The translations under genes were made by a program, and so were the position numbers. A stretch of DNA of 64,000 nt. Origin: Brucella pseudintermedia (GTDB taxonomy: Bacteria > Pseudomonadota > Alphaproteobacteria > Rhizobiales > Rhizobiaceae). Shown here one piece after another: positions 60,949-64,000 of the stretch (position 1 is its first letter; the number at the start of each line of letters is the position of its first letter). The notes beneath the pieces were generated by a model. The model worked only from the letters and a program-made list of their open reading frames with translations. It had not been told where the DNA came from and did not search any database. Where the stretch lies: the NCBI RefSeq assembly GCF_042697365.1, contig NZ_CP137604.1, one strand, 5' to 3'.

Positions 60949-61210
60949 GAAGTTCGACCGTGACGTGATGAACAATGCGAGAGCCTTGGACGTTTCCTCG
61001 GCCTCCCTGCTCATCCTCAACACCCTCCAAGACGAGCAGCCTGAAGTCCAGATCATGGGCGCTGCTGCTGTCTTCCTCGAATTGGCCGAGTTCCTGAAGG
61101 TTCCCGCTCAGGATGTCTTCACGGCCACCAAGAACCTCATCAACGATCTGGACGGTAAGCGTGTCGAGTTCCGCGCCGTCCGCGCTTATCTCGAAGGAGA
61201 ATTGAATTGA
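60941..61210 (+). CDS. Prophage early protein, 89 aa
   Basis: Starts MRRKFDRDVMNNARALDVSSASLLILNTLQDEQPEVQIMGAAAVFLELAEFLKVPAQDVFTATKNLINDLDGKR. This looks like an all-alpha protein. The ATG at 60941 overlaps the preceding stop (ATGCGTAG), and its own stop overlaps the next TTG start. No family recognised. Position suggests a host-takeover or DNA-replication accessory gene. Confidence 0.65.
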   Translation: MRRKFDRDVMNNARALDVSSASLLILNTLQDEQPEVQIMGAAAVFLELAEFLKVPAQDVFTATKNLINDLDGKRVEFRAVRAYLEGELN

Positions 61211-61581
61211 CCCAGACCAATTTCAAAGTCGGTGACCGCTTCCGCTTCATTCGTGACAATCCGGATGGAGGCGCAAAATTCGGAAGGAAAGGCGAAGAGT
61301 TTGAACTCGTTGAAATATTCGACGCGACACGCTTCAGGTTCTCTCATCCCGATTGGTCATGGCTAGTGAACGTCCACGCCGAAGATATCGAGCTGGTGGA
61401 ACCTGAGAAACCTAAGGCTCCCGTCAAGGCCACCCTTTACGTCTCCGTCAAGGAAATTGAAGAACTGGTCACGGACCTGCTTGAGAAGAAGCTAGGCATC
61501 AAGACGGACGGTGCTGCTGTCATGGTGCTCTCAGGTCGCCGTGAGGTCGCCGTCGAGGCGAAAATCAAGGCCGTCGCATGA
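61207..61581 (+). CDS. Prophage protein of unknown function, 124 aa
   Basis: TTG start overlapping the previous stop (TTGA), with AAGGAG seven bases upstream. Residues 1-60 (NFKVGDRFRFIRDNPDGGAKFGRKGEEFELVEIFDATRFRFSHPDWSWLVNVHAEDIELVE) resemble a small SH3/KOW-like beta-barrel. The C-terminal half (VKEIEELVTDLLEKKLGIKTDGAAVMVL) is helical then beta. The two halves may be two small domains. No known function. Confidence 0.65.
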   Translation: MTQTNFKVGDRFRFIRDNPDGGAKFGRKGEEFELVEIFDATRFRFSHPDWSWLVNVHAEDIELVEPEKPKAPVKATLYVSVKEIEELVTDLLEKKLGIKTDGAAVMVLSGRREVAVEAKIKAVA

Positions 61582-61703
61582 CCCTTCTCCGCAAAGCAAT
61601 CCTCACCCTCAAGATGGGCAACCCGATCCCGACCGATGTGTGGATGAAGTTGGCCGCTCGTGGCTACGACATGCCACGCCTTGAAGCCAAGTACGCAGCG
61701 TAA
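61578..61703 (+). CDS. Prophage small protein, 41 aa
   Basis: ATG overlaps the previous stop (ATGA). The peptide LLRKAILTLKMGNPIPTDVWMKLAARGYDMPRLEAKYAA is amphipathic and ends cleanly before the gene for the ssDNA-binding protein. No family recognised. Tight coupling and a normal codon pattern support its reality. Confidence 0.55.
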   Translation: MTLLRKAILTLKMGNPIPTDVWMKLAARGYDMPRLEAKYAA

Positions 61704-61751
61704 GCGTCCAGCCTAAGCGCACTATCTAACCCGAAAGGAATACCCGACTAC

Positions 61752-62477
61752 ATGGCAAAAGAAGCACGTAAGAAGAACCCGACTTTCATGTCCGATAAGG
61801 GCACGGCAGTATATCCGAAGCTGACAACCATCGACTACGGAACCAAGGACTACCCGAAGCCAGACGGCGAATATTCCGTCAAGCTGCGCATGTCCAAGGA
61901 TGAAGCCGAAGAGATGCTTGACCGCAAGAACAAGGACGGCGTTACCCTTCGTGAAATCCATGCTCAGGCGATTGAGGAAGGTCAGGCTGAATTTGCGAAG
62001 CTCCCTGTAGCAAGCCGCAAGAAGCTCGGCTCGCTCACCGAGAACCCCCTGTATACCGAGGTCTACGACAAGGAGACCGAAGAGCCGACTGGCGATGTCG
62101 AGTTCAAGTTCAAGCGGAAGGCTTCCGGCACCCGTAAGGACGGCAAGAAGTGGGAAGCCAAGCCTGACTTGTTCGATGCTAAGGGTCGCAAACTGGGCAA
62201 GGGCGTCGAAATCTGGGGCGGCTCGACCCTCAAGGTTGCCTTCGAGGCATCTCCTTATTTCGTCTCTGGTCAAGGCTCTGCTGGCGTGTCGCTCCGTCTT
62301 CAGGCAGCTCAGGTTATCGATCTGATCAGCGGCGGCTCTCGTGACGCTTCGGGCTACGGCTTCGAAGAGGAAGAAGGCTACGAGTATGACCCCGAGGATT
62401 ACCGCGAGGACGACGAAGAGAAGTCCGAAGGTTCTTCCGAAGACAACACCCCTGCTGACGGCGAAGACGACTTCTAA
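61752..62477 (+). CDS. T7 gp2.5-like single-stranded DNA-binding protein
   Basis: 241 aa, close to T7 gp2.5 (232). The central EFKFKRKASGTRKDGKKWEAKPDLFDAKGRKLGKGVEIWGGSTLKVAFEASPYFV fits the OB-fold core. The C-terminus is strongly acidic, DDEEKSEGSSEDNTPADGEDDF, ending in Phe as in gp2.5, where this tail contacts the polymerase and helicase. It coats single strands during phage replication. GAAAGGAATACCC lies before the ATG. The next gene follows two bases later. Confidence 0.9.
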   Translation: MAKEARKKNPTFMSDKGTAVYPKLTTIDYGTKDYPKPDGEYSVKLRMSKDEAEEMLDRKNKDGVTLREIHAQAIEEGQAEFAKLPVASRKKLGSLTENPLYTEVYDKETEEPTGDVEFKFKRKASGTRKDGKKWEAKPDLFDAKGRKLGKGVEIWGGSTLKVAFEASPYFVSGQGSAGVSLRLQAAQVIDLISGGSRDASGYGFEEEEGYEYDPEDYREDDEEKSEGSSEDNTPADGEDDF

Positions 62478-62479
62478 GT

Positions 62480-62953
62480 TTGCCACGCAAGGTTAAGCCT
62501 AAGGCTCAGATCGGTTACGCAAAAGGTTTCCGGTCTGGGCTAGAGGATAAGGTAGCCGCTACTCTCGACGCTGGCGGCTACAGCTACGCCTACGAAGGCT
62601 ATCGTGTCGAATACACCGTACCGGCACGTAAGGCGAAGTACACCCCTGACTTCCCGCTGCTTCAGAACGGAATCATCGTTGAAACCAAAGGACGCTTCCT
62701 GACCGAAGACCGGCAGAAGCACCTTCTGATCAAAGAGCAGCACCCGAACCTCGACATCCGGTTTGTCTTCTCCAACTCGAAGACCCGCATCTCGAAGGCT
62801 TCCCAGACCACTTACGCAAAGTGGTGCGAAACCCACGGCTTCCAGTACGCAGACAAGAGCATCCCTCTGGCATGGCTCGAAGAGGCACCTACCGCCGAGC
62901 GCATGGAAGCCCTCAATTCTCTCCTTAAGGTAACCAAGAAGGTATCCAAATGA
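62480..62953 (+). CDS. T7 gp3-like endonuclease I (Holliday-junction resolvase)
   Basis: 157 aa (T7 gp3 149). The PD-(D/E)xK active site is read as Glu22 (RSGLE), Asp57 (YTPDF), Glu68 and Lys70 (VETKG), matching T7 Glu20, Asp55, Glu65 and Lys67. NLDIRFVFSNSKTRISKASQTTYAKWCETHGF is the conserved C-terminal part. It cuts branched DNA and degrades host DNA for phage nucleotides. The start is TTG, two bases after the SSB stop. It overlaps the following gene by four bases. Confidence 0.92.
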   Translation: MPRKVKPKAQIGYAKGFRSGLEDKVAATLDAGGYSYAYEGYRVEYTVPARKAKYTPDFPLLQNGIIVETKGRFLTEDRQKHLLIKEQHPNLDIRFVFSNSKTRISKASQTTYAKWCETHGFQYADKSIPLAWLEEAPTAERMEALNSLLKVTKKVSK

Positions 62954-63180
62954 AGTTCAAGCTCGCCCTCCGTTTCCCACCCAAGCCAACCACTGACAAA
63001 GCTCTCCGTGGAATGTCCAAGGCTCTCGACCAGCTTCAGGCTGTCGTGGACCACGAGGAGGAAGAAATCGACCGCCTCGACATCGCCATTGAAGAAGCAG
63101 CCCGTGAACGCCTCGACGCCTTCAAGCGCCGCGACCGTGCACAGAAGGTTGCCGACCGTTTCGCTGATCTGATCGCCTAA
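62950..63180 (+). CDS. Prophage coiled-coil protein, 76 aa
   Basis: KALDQLQAVVDHEEEEIDRLDIAIEEAARERLDAFKRRDRAQKVADRFADLI is a long predicted coiled coil. No family recognised. The ATG overlaps the endonuclease stop by four bases, indicating coupling; GAAGG precedes it. Possibly a small scaffolding or regulatory partner of replication. Confidence 0.7.
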   Translation: MKFKLALRFPPKPTTDKALRGMSKALDQLQAVVDHEEEEIDRLDIAIEEAARERLDAFKRRDRAQKVADRFADLIA

Positions 63181-63192
63181 GGAGTACTGAAC

Positions 63193-63384
63193 ATGAAAGC
63201 TACCCTCGTAGCCCTCTGGCTCGCAATGACCGTCGCAGTTCTGGCTTCAATCGGCGGCTGGCTGGCGAATATCTATAAGCTGGTCGAACTGCTCTCTCAC
63301 AGTATGGAACTGACTGGCGAAGTCATTATTCGCGGTGCCGGTATCGTTATCCCAGTGATCGGGGTCATCGCCGGTTTCTGTTGA
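63193..63384 (+). CDS. Prophage small membrane protein, 63 aa
   Basis: Two hydrophobic segments: ATLVALWLAMTVAVLASIGGWLANI and GEVIIRGAGIVIPVIGVIAGF, linked by YKLVELLSHSMELT. GGAG lies seven bases before the ATG. Small two-helix proteins in this region could be pinholin-like, but lysis genes of T7-like phages normally lie elsewhere, so the function is open. Its stop overlaps the next start by one base. Confidence 0.68.
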   Translation: MKATLVALWLAMTVAVLASIGGWLANIYKLVELLSHSMELTGEVIIRGAGIVIPVIGVIAGFC

Positions 63385-63605
63385 TGGTCGATGCAAAGAT
63401 TGAAGCCCTCGCAAAGGATTTTGCGGGGGACATTCTGGACGCCTACGACAGTCTAGCTCCAGTCCCTTTGTCCGAAGTCCGTGAAGGGCTGGAGTCCGAA
63501 GGCTGGGACAAACAAAAGGCGACTGACTTCATACAGGCATTGGACCTGATAGCGAACCGCACGGTTCTCACGAGCATGAAGATCAAGCAAGCGTTCGCTC
63601 TTTGA
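63384..63605 (+). CDS. Prophage small protein, 73 aa
   Basis: Starts MVDAKIEALAKDFAGDILDAYDSLAPVPLSEVREGLESEGWDKQKATDFIQALDLIANRTVLTSMKIKQAFAL; it looks helical, acidic and soluble. No family recognised. The ATG at 63384 overlaps the preceding stop by one base; a TTG one codon earlier is also possible. It is directly followed by the primase-helicase start. Confidence 0.65.
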   Translation: MVDAKIEALAKDFAGDILDAYDSLAPVPLSEVREGLESEGWDKQKATDFIQALDLIANRTVLTSMKIKQAFAL

Positions 63606-64000
63606 ATGGACGAACCACGTGAGGAGAGCTTTCTCCTCCATCATGAGCCGTGCCCGAATTGCGGCTCAAGAGACAACTTAGCCCGGTACTCAGACGGCCA
63701 CGCCTATTGCTTTGGTTGTGGTCATTACGAGCACGGAGAGAAGGACCCAGACATATCTGATAGCGAACCGAGGGTGAAACCTCGGACGGACTTGCTCGAC
63801 CTCGGAGAACCCGAGGCATGGGCGAGCCGGTGCATCACTTTGGAAAGCGCCCAGAAATGGGGCTTCACCAAGACGACCTACAAGGACGAACCAGTCCGCC
63901 TATTCAACTACCGAAATAAGGACAACCGGGTCATCGCCCAGAAGGTCCGCTTCAAGGGCAAGGACTTCCGTTTCCTCGGGGACACCAAGGAAGCCGGACT
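63606..64000 (+). CDS. T7 gp4-like DNA primase-helicase, N-terminal part (continues beyond window)
   Basis: 131 residues before the window ends. The N-terminal zinc ribbon has Cys16, Cys19, Cys35 and Cys38 (CPNCGS ... CFGCGH), matching T7 gp4 Cys17, Cys20, Cys36 and Cys39, followed by the start of the RNA-polymerase (TOPRIM-type) domain (WGFTKTTYKDEPVRLFNYRNKDNRVIAQKVRFKGKDFRFLGD). Gp4 primes and unwinds the phage fork. The ATG directly follows the previous stop. The helicase domain is outside the window. Confidence 0.93.
   Translation, partial: MDEPREESFLLHHEPCPNCGSRDNLARYSDGHAYCFGCGHYEHGEKDPDISDSEPRVKPRTDLLDLGEPEAWASRCITLESAQKWGFTKTTYKDEPVRLFNYRNKDNRVIAQKVRFKGKDFRFLGDTKEAG

Larger units (their letters stand above)
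56317..64000 (+). mobile_element. T7-like (autographivirus-type) prophage, left part
   Basis: All genes run on the plus strand with tight spacing, in the T7 early-to-replication order: RNA polymerase, small early proteins, gp2.5-like SSB, gp3-like endonuclease, gp4-like primase-helicase. It begins inside a tRNA-Leu gene and continues beyond the right edge. Integrase, repressor and virion genes are not in the window. T7-like phages with integrases aimed at tRNA-Leu are known from marine bacteria and cyanophage P-SSP7, so an integrated relative is plausible. Confidence 0.85.

Noticed and set aside
1..64000. CRISPR arrays and rRNA genes
   Set aside because: No regularly spaced direct repeats of 24-40 bp and no rRNA-like stretches were seen.

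Overview
The window looks like the chromosome of a Rhizobiales alphaproteobacterium, most likely the Brucella/Ochrobactrum group. This rests on the protein sequences (GyrA, BepDE-type RND pump, GcdH, CoaD-PpiA-PpiB-QueA-Tgt neighbourhood), GC-rich codon use, rhizobial-type palindromic intergenic repeats, alphaproteobacterial Pho boxes and an EcfG-type stress promoter. The assignment comes from reading the sequence; no database was searched.

Layout. (1) 1-230: remnant of a Tn3-family transposase. (2) 233-12542: a complete phosphonate-degradation locus. ArsC-like and PhnF lie on the minus strand. PhnG-H-I-J-K, then PhnL, a hexapeptide acyltransferase, PhnM and PhnN form one tightly overlapping plus-strand run. 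PhnC-D-E1-E2 form the importer operon. Two PhoB-type boxes and a PhnF-type palindrome indicate control by phosphate starvation plus a local repressor. (3) 12539-25830: marC, gyrA, a 49-aa membrane peptide, coaD, two cyclophilins, queA-tgt, then a TetR regulator divergent from a two-gene RND efflux pump. (4) 25875-44000: metabolic and housekeeping genes, including an LLM oxidoreductase, gcvA-like regulator, gcdH and its CoA-transferase, tRNA-Leu(GAG), patatin, hisI, folE, a U-type Fe-S scaffold, yidD, a D,D-carboxypeptidase, thrS, nitroreductase, flavin reductase, mazG, galE, a bile-acid-type transporter and an outer-membrane protein. (5) 44310-51940: methyltransferase, an IS30-family element, an acetyl-CoA hydrolase/transferase, a small membrane protein behind an EcfG-type promoter, a GGDEF protein, GNAT, sseA and alaX. 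(6) 51941-56073: cysK, a DEAD-box helicase and ilvA, all on the minus strand.

(7) 56272-64000: the left end of a T7-like prophage that splits a tRNA-Leu(UAA) gene and runs off the right edge. Every prophage gene is on the plus strand. In order they are: a protein with a possible 2-oxoglutarate/Fe(II) oxygenase motif set, a 121-aa protein, a Nudix hydrolase, a single-subunit T7-type RNA polymerase, small early genes, a gp2.5-like ssDNA-binding protein, a gp3-like endonuclease I, and the start of a gp4-like primase-helicase. No integrase, repressor or structural genes are visible here; they should lie to the right. Three copies of a 16-bp near-palindrome flank the early block and are the best candidate for an uncharacterised lysogeny switch. 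No rRNA genes and no CRISPR array were seen.
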